Shown here one piece after another: positions 8,554 through 17,514 of a stretch of DNA of 64,000 nt (the stretch's first letter is position 1; every line of letters starts with the position of its first letter). The notes under the pieces are model-generated. The model worked only from the letters and a program-made list of their open reading frames with translations, searched no databases and had not been told where the DNA came from. This DNA comes from Streptosporangium subroseum (GTDB taxonomy: Bacteria; Actinomycetota; Actinomycetes; Streptosporangiales; Streptosporangiaceae), in NCBI RefSeq assembly GCF_900188345.1, contig NZ_FZOD01000052.1:1-64000 (forward strand). The letters are read 5' to 3'. The position numbers and the translations under genes were made by a program.

Positions 8554-8712
8554 GGTTCCTCCCGTCCTCTCTCGATGCTACGTCCATCGCGCGACGTTCC
8601 CGAGGGGGCGGCGCTGAACTGAAAGATCTCGGACCCCGTACCCTATTGCGAGAAGCACCTGTGATGACAAAAGAAGGCAACATCCGGGCCCCCCGAATCC
8701 TTCCCAAGCTCC

Positions 8713-9960
8713 TCAAAGGCTCCGGACCGCGGGACGGTATTTTCTGAAGGTCGGCACGCTCATCCCGACGGCGATCACCACGACCGCGCACGCGATTCCG
8801 CCGCCCACCCAAGCCCCCGTGGCCCCGAACCAGGCGGCCGTGCCTCCCGCCCGCAGATCTCCCAGGCGGGGACCGCCGGCGACCACCACCATGAACACAC
8901 CCTGCATCCGTCCGCGCATGTCGTCGGGCGCGTGGGTCTGCAGGATCGTCTGCCGCCACACCGAGGAGACCAGGTCGGCGGCTCCGCCGAACGCGAGCAG
9001 CGCCACCATCAGCCACAACTGGCCCACGAGCCCCGCGGCGGCGACGGTGAGCCCCCAGATGGCGATCACATAGGTGAGCGCCACGCCCTGGCGCTGGACC
9101 CGGCCCACCCAGCCCGACATCAGGCCGCCGAGCACCGAGCCGATGGCCATGCTCGCCGACAGCCAGCCGAACGCGATCAGCGAGCCGCCGAACCGCTCGG
9201 CCACGACCTCGGGGAACAGCGCCCTGGGCAGCGCGAACGCCATGGCGATGATGTCCACGACGAACGACATCATCACGATCGGGTGCCCGGACACGTAGCG
9301 CAGGCCGTCCACGACCGACCGCAGGCCGGGTCGGGTTATCTCGCCGATCGGCTTGAGCTGCGGCAGCCGTACCGCGGCGTAGAAACCCGCGCCGAACAGC
9401 ACCGCGTCGATCAGGTAGGCGAAGGTGAAACCGCCCTGGGCGAGCACGACCCCGGCGATCAGCGGGCCGAGGGCGCTGCCGACCCCGCTCACCAGGTAGT
9501 TGAGCGTGTTGGCCGCCGGCACGAGGTCGACGGGGATCAGCCTGGGGATGATCGCTCCCCTGGTCGGCCCGGTGATGGCGAAACCGGTGGCGTGCACGGC
9601 CACGGTCGCCATCAGCAGGCCGATGTTCGTCATCCCCAGGGCCGCCTGGAGCAGGAGTGCGAGTGTCGCGCTCCAGGCGATCAACGCGCCGACCAGCAGC
9701 AGCCTCCGCCGGTCGACCGCGTCGGCGATCGCCCCGCCCCAGAGCCCGAAGACGATCAGGGGGATCAGGTTGGCCGGGCCGAGCATGCCGACCCAGAAGG
9801 ACGACTTGGTGATGTCGTAGATCTGCGCGCTGACCGCCACCGAGGTGAGCTGAAAGCCGATGAACGACACACCCTGGCCGGCCCAGAGCCGCCGGTAGGC
9901 CAGAACGCCGAGCGGACGCGTGTCCACCCCATGCCTCCGGACGAGCTCCCCGAACCCCAC
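8713..9960 (-). CDS. MFS transporter, EntS-like exporter
   Basis: The 415-residue protein has about 12 hydrophobic segments. It starts with a cytoplasmic stretch and the segment FIGFQLTSVAVSAQIYDITKS typical of the EntS/MFS_3 group. The loop-2 motif is GGAIADAVDRRRLLL. EntS-like proteins export enterobactin and other siderophores, but the group also holds macrolide and other drug exporters. GTG at 9960 follows GGAGGGAG. The upstream 60 bp are AT-rich and likely hold the promoter; I did not find a DtxR box there. Confidence 0.85.
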   Translation of the reverse strand: MGFGELVRRHGVDTRPLGVLAYRRLWAGQGVSFIGFQLTSVAVSAQIYDITKSSFWVGMLGPANLIPLIVFGLWGGAIADAVDRRRLLLVGALIAWSATLALLLQAALGMTNIGLLMATVAVHATGFAITGPTRGAIIPRLIPVDLVPAANTLNYLVSGVGSALGPLIAGVVLAQGGFTFAYLIDAVLFGAGFYAAVRLPQLKPIGEITRPGLRSVVDGLRYVSGHPIVMMSFVVDIIAMAFALPRALFPEVVAERFGGSLIAFGWLSASMAIGSVLGGLMSGWVGRVQRQGVALTYVIAIWGLTVAAAGLVGQLWLMVALLAFGGAADLVSSVWRQTILQTHAPDDMRGRMQGVFMVVVAGGPRLGDLRAGGTAAWFGATGAWVGGGIACAVVVIAVGMSVPTFRKYRPAVRSL

Positions 9961-10023
9961 GCCGCTCCCTCCACCTACGTATAAGACATATGTGGATATA
10001 TCACTAAAAGAGCGGTTCAGATG

Positions 10024-10677
10024 TCATGGGGCCAGGCGCTCGATGATCCAGTAGGTGCCGGAACGGCGGTAGCGGAGACGGTCGTGCATCCGGTCGAGCT
10101 GACCCTGCCAGAACTCCACTTCCGTGGGCACAACCCGGAATCCGCCCCAGAACTCCGGCACGGGCGGGTCCTCCGGCCAGCGCTCCGCCAGCTCCGCGTA
10201 GCGGTCGTCCAGCTCCTCCCTGGAGTGCACGACCGCGGACTGCCGTGACGCCCACGCCCCGATCTGAGAGCCGTACGGGCGGGACCTGAAGTAGGCGGCC
10301 GACTCCTCGCGCGACAGCCGTACCACCGAACCCTCCACCCGGACCTGGCGCCGGATGGAGTGCCAGGGGAACAGCAGACTGGCCCGCGGATTCTCCGCGA
10401 GATCACGGCCCTTGCGCGACTCGTAGTTGGTGTAGAAGACGAACCCGTTCTCGTCGTAGCCCTTGAGCAACACGGTTCTGGCCGTCGGGCGCCCGCCCGC
10501 GGAGCTGGTCGCGACCACCATCGCGTTCGGCTCCGGGAGCCCCGCATCCACGGCGTCGCCGAACCATTCGGCGAACTGTGACACGGGGTTGGGCGCGAGA
10601 TCTGCTTCGAGGAGAGGCAGACCCTGATAGGTGCGGCGAAGTCCCGCCAGCGAGGGCGGTCTCGATGTGGCGTCCAC
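10024..10677 (-). CDS. pdxH: Pyridoxamine 5'-phosphate oxidase
   Basis: The family signature is complete: FGDAVDAGLPEPNAMVVAT, RTVLLKGYDENGFVFYTNY, SRKGRDLAENPRASLLF, RSRPYGSQIGAWASRQS and the C-terminal FWQGQLDRMHDRLRY and ERLAP. PdxH is an FMN enzyme that oxidises pyridoxamine or pyridoxine 5'-phosphate to PLP. I place the start at GTG 10677 (VDATSRPPSL), about the family's usual length of 217; further in-frame sequence to 10764 is Arg-rich and not homologous. The gene is divergent from the citrate synthase gene. Confidence 0.92.
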   Translation of the reverse strand: MDATSRPPSLAGLRRTYQGLPLLEADLAPNPVSQFAEWFGDAVDAGLPEPNAMVVATSSAGGRPTARTVLLKGYDENGFVFYTNYESRKGRDLAENPRASLLFPWHSIRRQVRVEGSVVRLSREESAAYFRSRPYGSQIGAWASRQSAVVHSREELDDRYAELAERWPEDPPVPEFWGGFRVVPTEVEFWQGQLDRMHDRLRYRRSGTYWIIERLAP

Positions 10678-10846
10678 GGGAAGGTATTCTCCCGTGCCCG
10701 GCTGAAAACATACGCGGCGGCCCCTACCTGGGGCGATCGCGCTTCGGCGGGTCCGGCGGCACACCGTCGCGACCCAGGGGGTTGAATAAGACCCGCCGGT
10801 ATCTCGACATCAAGGCTTTGACTTCAAGAAAGGGAGGCGGCCGAGA

Positions 10847-11953
10847 ATGTCCGACTTCAAACCCGGGCTCGAAGGCGTAGTCGCTTTCGAGACGGAGATC
10901 GCAGAACCGGACAAAGAAGGGGGCGCCCTTCGGTATCGGGGTGTCGACATCGAAGAGCTGGTCGGCCGTGTCTCGTACGGACACGTGTGGGGCCTGCTCG
11001 TCGACAACAAGTTCCAGCCGGGGCTCCCCCCGGCCGAGCCTTACCCCATTCCTGTCCACTCAGGTGACATCCGCGTCGACGTGCAGAGCGCACTGGCCAT
11101 GCTGGCCCCCGCGTACGGCTTCGGCCAGCTGCACGACATCGACGAGGACCAGGCCCGCGCCGATCTGGCGCGCGCCAGCGTGACCGCACTCAGTTTCGTG
11201 GCCCAGTCGGCGCGCGGCCTCGGCCTGCCGATGGTCTCGCAGAGCCAGGTCGACAAGGCCGACAGCATCGTCGAGCGGTTCATGGTCCGATGGCGGGGCG
11301 AGCCCGATCCCAAGCACGTCAGGGCCATCGACGCCTACTGGACCTCCGCGGCCGAGCACGGCATGAACGCCTCCACCTTCACCGCCCGGGTCATCGCCTC
11401 CACCGGCGCCGACGTCGCCGCGGCGATGAGCGGTGCGGTCGGCGCCATGTCCGGACCGCTGCACGGTGGCGCCCCCGCCCGCGTGCTGCACATGATCGAA
11501 GGCGTCGAGAAGATGGGCGACGCCAAGCGGTACGTCCAGACGGAGCTCGACAAAGGCCAGCGCCTCATGGGCTTCGGCCACCGCGTCTACCGTGCGGAAG
11601 ACCCCCGGGCACGGGTGCTCCGCCGTACGGCCAAGGAGCTCGACGCACCCCGCTACGAGGTCGCCGCGGCGCTGGAGCAGGCCGCACTGGAAGAGCTGCA
11701 CGCCCGTAAGCCCGACCGGGTGCTCGCCACCAACGTCGAGTACTGGGCCGCGGTCATTCTGGATTTCGCAGAGGTTCCCCCGCACATGTTCACTTCGATG
11801 TTCACCTGCGCTCGCACCGCGGGCTGGGCAGCCCACATTCTCGAGCAGAAGCGCACGGGCAGGCTCGTCCGCCCCAGCGCAGACTACGTGGGCCCGCCGC
11901 AGCGTTCGGTCAACGAGGTCCCCGGCGCCGCCGAGGTCCTCGACGCAGTCTGA
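10847..11953 (+). CDS. citA: Citrate synthase (CitA/GltA2 type)
   Basis: The 368-residue protein has the citrate synthase motifs: LRYRGVDIEELV near the N-terminus, the active-site segment AEHGMNASTFTARV, GPLHGGAPARVL, and MGFGHRVYRAEDPRA with the catalytic His. It is the short type II-like actinobacterial form, which condenses acetyl-CoA and oxaloacetate; 2-methylcitrate synthase activity is possible in this family. AAGGGAGGCGG precedes ATG at 10847. A strong hairpin follows the stop. Confidence 0.9.
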   Translation: MSDFKPGLEGVVAFETEIAEPDKEGGALRYRGVDIEELVGRVSYGHVWGLLVDNKFQPGLPPAEPYPIPVHSGDIRVDVQSALAMLAPAYGFGQLHDIDEDQARADLARASVTALSFVAQSARGLGLPMVSQSQVDKADSIVERFMVRWRGEPDPKHVRAIDAYWTSAAEHGMNASTFTARVIASTGADVAAAMSGAVGAMSGPLHGGAPARVLHMIEGVEKMGDAKRYVQTELDKGQRLMGFGHRVYRAEDPRARVLRRTAKELDAPRYEVAAALEQAALEELHARKPDRVLATNVEYWAAVILDFAEVPPHMFTSMFTCARTAGWAAHILEQKRTGRLVRPSADYVGPPQRSVNEVPGAAEVLDAV

Positions 11954-12150
11954 TCGTGTCCTGTACGGCTGTCGCGCGATCTTCTCGCGCGGCAGCCGTT
12001 TTGCGTCCCGGGCCCTGGCCGTACGGCGGCCTTTTCGCACCCCGGCCCCCGATGTGCGGCAGTCTTTCGCGTCCCGAGCCCTGGTGCGTGGCGGTCTTTT
12101 CGTGTCCCGGCACCCCGGTGGGCGACAGCCTTTTCGCGTCCTGGACCTGC
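11945..12150. repeat. Degenerate ~33-nt tandem repeat after citA, including its stop
   Basis: Units of about 31-34 nt recur from 11991, 12025, 12057, 12089 and 12121 (pattern GGCAGTCTTTTCGCGTCCCG followed by a variable C-rich part). The gene end itself (11945-11963, GCAGTC-TGA-TCGTGTCC) matches 15 of 19 bases of the unit at about 12090, with the stop TGA aligned to TTT. The 3' arm of the terminator is part of one unit. The remaining bases to 12233 carry the serC promoter region. Confidence 0.75.
11965..12003 (+). terminator. Rho-independent terminator after citA
   Basis: Stem ACGGCTGTCGCGCG (11965-11978) pairs with CGCGCGGCAGCCGT (11986-11999) with one G-U pair, a 7-nt loop, and a TTTT run at 11999-12002. 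It starts 11 nt after the citA stop. Confidence 0.85.
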
Positions 12151-12233
12151 CCGATGTCAAGTCCCGTCACAGATTTCATCTCAAAATCCGGACCCAGTCC
12201 TGGACCAATCCGCAAGCTCAGTAGGCTGGTCAA

Positions 12234-13343
12234 GTGGCTGACATCGTGATTCCCTCTGACATCAAGCCCGTCGACGGCCGTTTCGGCTGCGGGCCCTCGA
12301 AGGTGCGCCCGGAGCAGCTCGCGGCTCTCGCGGCCTCCGGATCCAGCGTGCTGGGCACGTCCCACCGCCAGAAGCCGGTGAAATCGCTCGTCGGGCGCGT
12401 CCGCGCGGGGCTGTCAGAGCTCTTCTCGCTTCCCGAGGGGTATGAGGTCGTCCTCGGCAACGGCGGCACCACCGCCTTCTGGGACATCGCCGCCTTCGGG
12501 CTCATCCGTGAGAGGTCGCAGCACCTGCACTTCGGCGAGTTCTCCTCCAAGTTCGCCTCCGTGGCGGCGAAGGCCCCGTGGCTCGGCGACCCGACCGTGA
12601 TCAAGTCCGAGGTCGGCGCTCACCCCGAGGCCCGTCCGGAGGAGGGCGTCGACGTCTACGCGCTCACCCACAACGAGACCTCGACCGGCGTCGCGATGCC
12701 GATCAGGCGCGTCGGCGAGGAGGGCTCGCTCGTCCTGGTCGACGCCACCTCCGGCGCCGGAGGCCTGGCTGTGGAGGCCTCCGAGTTCGACGTCTACTAC
12801 TTCGCCCCGCAGAAGAGCTTCGCCTCCGACGGCGGCCTGTGGATCGCCCTGATGTCCCCGGCCGCGCTGGCCAGGGTCGACGAGATCGCCGCGAGCGGGC
12901 GCTACGTTCCCGAGTTCTTCAGCCTGCCGGTGGCGATCGACAACTCCAGCAAGGACCAGACCTACAACACCCCGTCCGTCGCGACGCTGTTCCTGCTCGC
13001 CGACCAGATCGAGTGGATGAACGGCAACGGCGGCCTGGCCTGGACCACCGCCCGCACCGCCGACTCGGCCCAGCGCCTCTACACGTGGGCGGAGAAGAGC
13101 TCCTACGCCACACCGTTCGCCGGACCGGAGTTCCGCTCCAACGTGGTCGGCACGATCGACCTCGTCGACAGCGTGGACGCCGCCCAGGTCTCCAAGGTCC
13201 TGCGCGCCAACGGCATCGTGGACACCGAGCCCTACCGCAAGCTCGGCCGCAACCAGCTGCGCGTCGCGATGTTCCCGGCCATCGACCCGAGTGACGTCGA
13301 GGCACTGACGCACTGCGTCGACTACGTGGTCGAGCGGCTCTAG
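12234..13343 (+). CDS. serC: Phosphoserine aminotransferase
   Basis: The 369-residue PLP enzyme matches the actinobacterial SerC type: FGCGPSKVRPEQLAAL at the start, SVLGTSHRQKPVKSLVG, GNGGTTAFWDIAAFGLI, ALTHNETSTGVAMPI, and the PLP-lysine region YYFAPQKSFASDGGLW. It converts 3-phosphohydroxypyruvate and glutamate to phosphoserine in serine synthesis. GTG at 12234 gives the family start (MADIVIPSDIKP). It converges with the SHMT-like gene. Confidence 0.95.
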   Translation: MADIVIPSDIKPVDGRFGCGPSKVRPEQLAALAASGSSVLGTSHRQKPVKSLVGRVRAGLSELFSLPEGYEVVLGNGGTTAFWDIAAFGLIRERSQHLHFGEFSSKFASVAAKAPWLGDPTVIKSEVGAHPEARPEEGVDVYALTHNETSTGVAMPIRRVGEEGSLVLVDATSGAGGLAVEASEFDVYYFAPQKSFASDGGLWIALMSPAALARVDEIAASGRYVPEFFSLPVAIDNSSKDQTYNTPSVATLFLLADQIEWMNGNGGLAWTTARTADSAQRLYTWAEKSSYATPFAGPEFRSNVVGTIDLVDSVDAAQVSKVLRANGIVDTEPYRKLGRNQLRVAMFPAIDPSDVEALTHCVDYVVERL

Positions 13344-13426
13344 TCCTCGGCGGTTCCCCGGGCCCTCAGCCGGGACCCGGGAGCCGGAAGCACCGCTCCT
13401 CCCGTACGCCTGCCGTACGCGGCCCC

Positions 13427-13461
13427 GACCCAGGGGTGAGGCACGACCTCACCCCTGGGTC
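13427..13461. terminator. Bidirectional hairpin between serC and the SHMT-like gene
   Basis: GACCCAGGGGTGAGG (13427-13441) and CCTCACCCCTGGGTC (13447-13461) form a perfect 15-bp stem with a 5-nt loop. There is no U-tract, but its position between convergent genes fits termination. After it, 13462-13530 carries about three degenerate 21-nt units (CTCCGCnTnTCAnnCCGGG). Confidence 0.65.
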
Positions 13462-13548
13462 TCCGCATCTCAGGCCGGGCCTCCGCGTGTCACCCCCGGG
13501 TTGCCGCACGTCGCCCGGCCCGGGGGCGAGGCGTCGCCCCGATCCGGC

Positions 13549-14886
13549 TCAGGCGGGCTGATCGGCGATGAAGTGCACGCCGGAGAACCGCCGCCGCCAC
13601 TCGGTCACCTCGGGCGCCACGGTCTCCGGGTCGACGGACGGATCCAGCCCGCGGGCGACGAACGAGGCCAGGGCGGGCATGTCCGCCTCGGTCATCCCGA
13701 GCCGGACGATCTCGGGGGTGCCGATGCGCAGCCCGTTCACGTCACCGTCGATCGACTCCGCGGGCAGGCCGATGCCGCAGGTGAGCAGGTTCGCCCGCCG
13801 CAGCCGCCGGGCGGCTCGCTGGCCTCCGCCGTACCCGTGGGCCATGACCGCGAACTGGTGGGACCGGGTGCAGCCGCGATCGGCGGCGAAGATCGGGACG
13901 TCGAGGGCGAGCAGCTCGGCCGCCAGCCGCTGAGCCGTGGCGATCATCATCTGCGCGTAGGCCGGTCCCGCGGCCTTCCAGTCGAGCATGGTCATGGCGA
14001 GCGCCGCGGTCTTGCCCGCGTCGAAGTTGGCCGTCAGACCGGGATAGGCGATCGCGTCGAGGCGCTCGGCCAGCCCGGCGTCGTTGGTGACGATGAGCCC
14101 GCCCGCCGGTCCCCCCAGGCTCTTGTACGTGCTCATGCTGATCAGGTGCGCACCCTCGTCGAGCGGCTGCGGCCAGGCCTTGCCGGCGATCATTCCGCAC
14201 AGGTGCGCGGCGTCGAAGAGCACAAGCGCGCCGACGGAGTCGGCGATCTCCCGAATCCGCGCGATGGGGTGGTGGAAGAGGTTGAGGCTGCCGCCGATCG
14301 TGATCAACTTCGGCCGCGTCTCCTCCGCGAGCGATCGCAGGGCGTCGACGTCCACCGTGTATCCGTCCGCCTCGACCGGGGCGGCGACGGTGTTCAGCCC
14401 GTACATGCCGGCCGCGCCCTGCCCGTGGTGGGTCACGTGGCCGCCGATGCTCGCCGGCGGGGCGATGATCGTGTCACCGGGCTTGCAGGTGGCCATGAAC
14501 GCGTAGAGGTTGGCGAGCGCCCCCGAGCCGACACGTACCTCGACGTAGCTCGCGCCGAACACCTCTCCCGCCAGCTCGGCGGCGATGATCTCGATCTGCT
14601 CGATCGCCTCCAGGCCCATCTCGTACTTCTCACCCGGATAGCCCAGCGACGGCCGCGAGCCGAGATTCGCCGACAGCAGTGCCTCGGCCCTCGGGTTCAT
14701 GACGTTCGTGGCGGGGTTCAGGTTGATGGACTCGACATCGTGGATCCGGTGGTTCTCGACCACCAGTCGTTCGATCTCGGTCTCGATCGAGGAAACGGCC
14801 TGACCGGTCACGGCCTTCGAGACGAACCGGATTCGATCTTCGGTGACGGGAGGAACCCACGGGCGGGGCGCAAGGGCACGGGGCAT
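13549..14886 (-). CDS. Serine hydroxymethyltransferase-like PLP enzyme
   Basis: The 445-residue protein has the SHMT fold signature: NLNPATNVMNPRAEALL, SLGYPGEKYEMG, ANLYAFMATCKPGD, FDAAHLCGMIAG. The PLP-lysine region reads STYKSLGGPAGGLIVT where standard GlyA has THKTLRGPRGG. That change and the overall divergence mean it may not be the housekeeping GlyA; alpha-methylserine or beta-hydroxy amino acid aldolase-type activities are known for related proteins. ATG at 14886 follows CAGGAGATT. It stands alone, divergent from nothing obvious, and converges with serC. Confidence 0.8.
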   Translation of the reverse strand: MPRALAPRPWVPPVTEDRIRFVSKAVTGQAVSSIETEIERLVVENHRIHDVESINLNPATNVMNPRAEALLSANLGSRPSLGYPGEKYEMGLEAIEQIEIIAAELAGEVFGASYVEVRVGSGALANLYAFMATCKPGDTIIAPPASIGGHVTHHGQGAAGMYGLNTVAAPVEADGYTVDVDALRSLAEETRPKLITIGGSLNLFHHPIARIREIADSVGALVLFDAAHLCGMIAGKAWPQPLDEGAHLISMSTYKSLGGPAGGLIVTNDAGLAERLDAIAYPGLTANFDAGKTAALAMTMLDWKAAGPAYAQMMIATAQRLAAELLALDVPIFAADRGCTRSHQFAVMAHGYGGGQRAARRLRRANLLTCGIGLPAESIDGDVNGLRIGTPEIVRLGMTEADMPALASFVARGLDPSVDPETVAPEVTEWRRRFSGVHFIADQPA

Positions 14887-15044
14887 CAGTGAATCTCCTG
14901 GTGGACGGGCAGGCGGCGGTCGGATTCCCGCTCGCCGTCGTGTGTCGTCGGCGGTATCTGCAATACGACGTTAGGTCGCAAACGACGCCCGGTACACCGG
15001 GTGAGAGACGAGACTTCCGGCGCCCTTTCCTACATCTGTAGGAA

Positions 15045-15476
15045 TCAGGACAGGGGCTGCGGCTGCCTGCCCTGATCCTGGTCGGGCACGGCCTGCTCTC
15101 CGGCACGGCGCGCGAGCTCGTGCAGCAGCCGCAGGGCGTCGTCCAGGTCCACTTTCTGCGCGAACGTGGAGAGCACGGGAGCCCGATCGGGGCTGCCGGC
15201 CAGGGCGTCGATCATCAGCCCGGCGACGTGCTCGTCACGGGAGTGACTGGCGGTGTAGCGGAAGGCGTTACGGAAGGCGTTCTTCGAGGACGCCCTGCTC
15301 AGCAGACCCTTCCTGACCAGTCGCTCGGCGACCGTCTGGACCGTGGTGTAGGCGAGCGGACGCTCGACGCGCTCGTTCAGCATGACCTGCAACTGGCGGA
15401 CCAGCACCGGCTCCTCACAACCCCACAGGACGTCCATGATCGCGCGTTCCAGGGATCCCAGGTTCACCTGCGCCAC
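15045..15476 (-). CDS. BlaI/MecI/CopY family regulator
   Basis: The 143-residue protein has the BlaI winged helix: LGSLERAIMDVLWGCEEPVLVRQL, YTTVQTVAERLVRKGLL. The C-terminal part carries the dimerisation region. The wing contains a short tandem duplication, NAFRNAFRY, made by a 12-nt repeat (about 15262-15285). No M56 peptidase partner is next to it, unlike the second BlaI at 53802. A clear palindrome is not visible upstream. Its targets are unknown. Confidence 0.88.
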   Translation of the reverse strand: MAQVNLGSLERAIMDVLWGCEEPVLVRQLQVMLNERVERPLAYTTVQTVAERLVRKGLLSRASSKNAFRNAFRYTASHSRDEHVAGLMIDALAGSPDRAPVLSTFAQKVDLDDALRLLHELARRAGEQAVPDQDQGRQPQPLS

Positions 15477-16027
15477 CTTTCGAGGGTCGCGCCCGGCGGT
15501 GGTGGCCCTTGCGGAACGTGTACGGGCACGAGGCCAGGCAGGTTCACACCATCAGTTTTGATCACATTGTCACTTAAATACCTCGATGCGGCCATAGGTG
15601 ATCTCGGTCCGGGAACCACCGCCCGCGCCGTCGCACCCACCATCCCGCCGCATCTCCCTCCCGTAGGGCCGCCGGCCACGCCGATTGATCCGGCGAAAGC
15701 GATCAAACGGGTTGGCCTACCTCCGGGATTCTCTCGCGTCTCCCCGTCCTCCCATTCCCGCCTTCCGATCCGGTCGCACATCCCTCTACGAATTACGTGA
15801 TAAATCTGACATCAAAGACATTTCACAGCAAATCCATCAATAAGCGTTGAATGTTATCGACAAAGCGGTAGAGAGGTGGCAAAAGTCGTCAATCTCTGTT
15901 TGTCGCACCATACATGAGGAAATTATGGCAAACAGGGATAGTCTGCCAGCGGCCATCCCGGACATCTTCCAAAGCACGCTGGAAATGTCTAAATCAAGAC
16001 GGCCGATCCTTTCAAGGGGGAAATGCA
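15477..16027. other. Long intergenic region without a supported gene
   Basis: The first 300 bp are GC-rich with no recognisable product in any frame. From about 15780 to 15935 the sequence becomes AT-rich. This second part probably holds the promoter and a long leader of the small secreted protein gene at 16028. An in-frame upstream start at 15914 gives a non-homologous extension and is not preferred. Confidence 0.4.
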
Positions 16028-16288
16028 ATGTCCAATGTCAAAAGCGTCGTAGCAGGGCTCGCAATCAGCGTGGCCCTGGCCGGCGGAATCGTCAGCCTGG
16101 GCTCGATGGCCACCGCCGCCACCGTTACCGCCGCCACCACGGTCACCGCGGGCACGGGCTTCACCGCCTGGGGCGACGGTGACGGCGGCCGTGACCGTGA
16201 CTGTGACCGTGACCGTGACCGTGACCGTGACCGTGACCGCCACCACGGCGGCGGCACCAACAACACCAATAACAACAACAACGCCTAA
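16028..16288 (+). CDS. Small secreted protein with Asp-Arg repeat tail
   Basis: An 86-residue product starts at ATG 16028 behind AAGGGGGAAA. Residues 1-35 form a signal peptide (KSVVAGLAISVALAGGIVSL, AATA). The mature part is short: a Thr/Ala linker, GDGDGGRDRDCD, then a run of Asp-Arg dipeptides encoded by GACCGT hexanucleotides, HHGGG and an Asn-rich tail. I do not know the family. The alternating charge suggests a polyampholyte; one Cys lies inside the repeat. Confidence 0.7.
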   Translation: MSNVKSVVAGLAISVALAGGIVSLGSMATAATVTAATTVTAGTGFTAWGDGDGGRDRDCDRDRDRDRDRDRHHGGGTNNTNNNNNA

Positions 16289-16336
16289 GGTTCCCGGTTA
16301 ATCACCAACCAAGGGTCATCTTCCGGCTTGGGGACG

Positions 16337-16366
16337 GCATGTGGTCGAAGTATGTCGACCACATGC
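16337..16366. terminator. Perfect hairpin after the secreted peptide gene
   Basis: GCATGTGGTCGA and TCGACCACATGC form a perfect 12-bp stem with a 6-nt loop, 49 nt after the stop. It lacks a U-tract. It may be a terminator or an operator-like dyad. Confidence 0.5.
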
Positions 16367-16795
16367 GGCGGAACCCGGGATTGCGAAAACTCCCGGCCCA
16401 CGACGGAGGCGAGAGTGCCCGCGCTCACTGAGATCATGACTCTTCGCGAAAGAATCACGATCACGCAGCGAACACGGGCACTCAGAACAAGATCTCTGAA
16501 ATTTCACTTCCCACGCGGACGCGAAATCTCATTCACTCGACCCTATTCCTGCCCGGTAAGAGCGGTTTCTCACCTGCCTCTACCGGGCAGACGTCCGCGC
16601 CCTTGACCTTCAACCCCGCACCGATGAAAGAAACCCCTGCCACCCGCTCCACCCGGTAAGGCCCGCTCGGCACGGCGGCCTCCGTCCGTGACTTCCTGGG
16701 CAGAAACGGGCTGTGAGCGGATGCCGCACCCACCGGCTGGCATCTCACCCACCACGGTGGTGGCCGTGGCCGGTCCTGCGCGCGGGCTTGGTCTC
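16367..16795. other. Intergenic region with two further inverted repeats
   Basis: No gene is supported here. GAGTGCCCG near 16411 pairs with CGGGCACTC near 16475 across about 55 nt. GCCCGGTA near 16552 pairs with TACCGGGC near 16585, flanking GAG/CTC. The latter may end transcription of the minus-strand gene at 16796. Confidence 0.35.
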
Positions 16796-17449
16796 TCAGA
16801 ACTCGTCGGCGCCGGTGACCTGGACGATGGGGAAGATGTGGCGGGAGGCGGCGCAGATCGTTTCGAGGGTGTGCACGGGAGTGCCGTCGTCGGAGTAGCC
16901 GGCACGCAGGATCTGCACGACCCACTCGCCGGAATCGAGCAGCAGGGTCTCCGCCTCGAACTCGGTGGGAGGGCGGGCGACGAGGTGTTCCTCCGCGTGA
17001 CCGAAGCGGTGGCCGAGGGCCTCGATCCCGGCCTGCAGACTCGGCTTCACAAAATCCGGGGCGGAGAGCGGGGTGCCGCCGAAGATGTCGAGGCGGAAGT
17101 AACTGGTGGCGATCCGCACGGGCACGTCGTCGGCGAGCAGCATCTTCCTGCGGGCGAGGACCTCCGTACCGGGTTCGACGCGGAGGGCGGAGGCGACGTC
17201 GTCGGTGGCCGGTTCGGAGCCGACGTAGAGCATGCGGCGAGCCGGGCGGACACCTTGTTTCTCCGCCTCGGTCATGAAGAGCGACGCCGACGCTCGTACG
17301 GCCGGCTCGGTGGGAAGCGTGCGCCTGACCACCACGCGGGGCCCCTTGCGCGGCCCTGAAGGCTCGCCTGCGGCCTCCTCGGAGGCTGTCGTGGTGCTCG
17401 CCGCCACGATGCCGGTCGCCGTGCCGTCAGTCAGAATCTCGTCGCCCAC
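16796..17449 (-). CDS. UTRA-domain protein without a DNA-binding domain
   Basis: The 217-residue protein matches the ligand-binding UTRA domain of HutC-type GntR regulators at about residues 45-215: VLARRKMLLADDVPVRIATSYF, and SGEWVVQILRAGYSDDGTPVHTLETI. The first ~45 residues are low complexity (TTTASEEAAGEPSGP) and contain no winged helix. There is also no room for one upstream, since the rhomboid gene ends at 17515. It therefore looks like a solo effector domain. It may bind a small molecule or partner another regulator. The start is uncertain by a few codons. Confidence 0.8.
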   Translation of the reverse strand: MGDEILTDGTATGIVAASTTTASEEAAGEPSGPRKGPRVVVRRTLPTEPAVRASASLFMTEAEKQGVRPARRMLYVGSEPATDDVASALRVEPGTEVLARRKMLLADDVPVRIATSYFRLDIFGGTPLSAPDFVKPSLQAGIEALGHRFGHAEEHLVARPPTEFEAETLLLDSGEWVVQILRAGYSDDGTPVHTLETICAASRHIFPIVQVTGADEF

Positions 17450-17514
17450 GCGTATCGGTCCCCCCTGGAGAATAATCCTCCAGACCGACCCTAATCCCTG
17501 GACCTGCCCAGCGG

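Noticed and set aside
8554..9960. DtxR boxes near the exporter and regulator
   Set aside because: I looked for TTAGGTTAGGCTAACCTAA-like sites in the upstream regions and saw none convincing.
15464..15781. Minus-strand open frame of 105 codons
   Set aside because: It overlaps the BlaI start, has a Gly/Pro/Arg-rich product without homology and no ribosome binding site.
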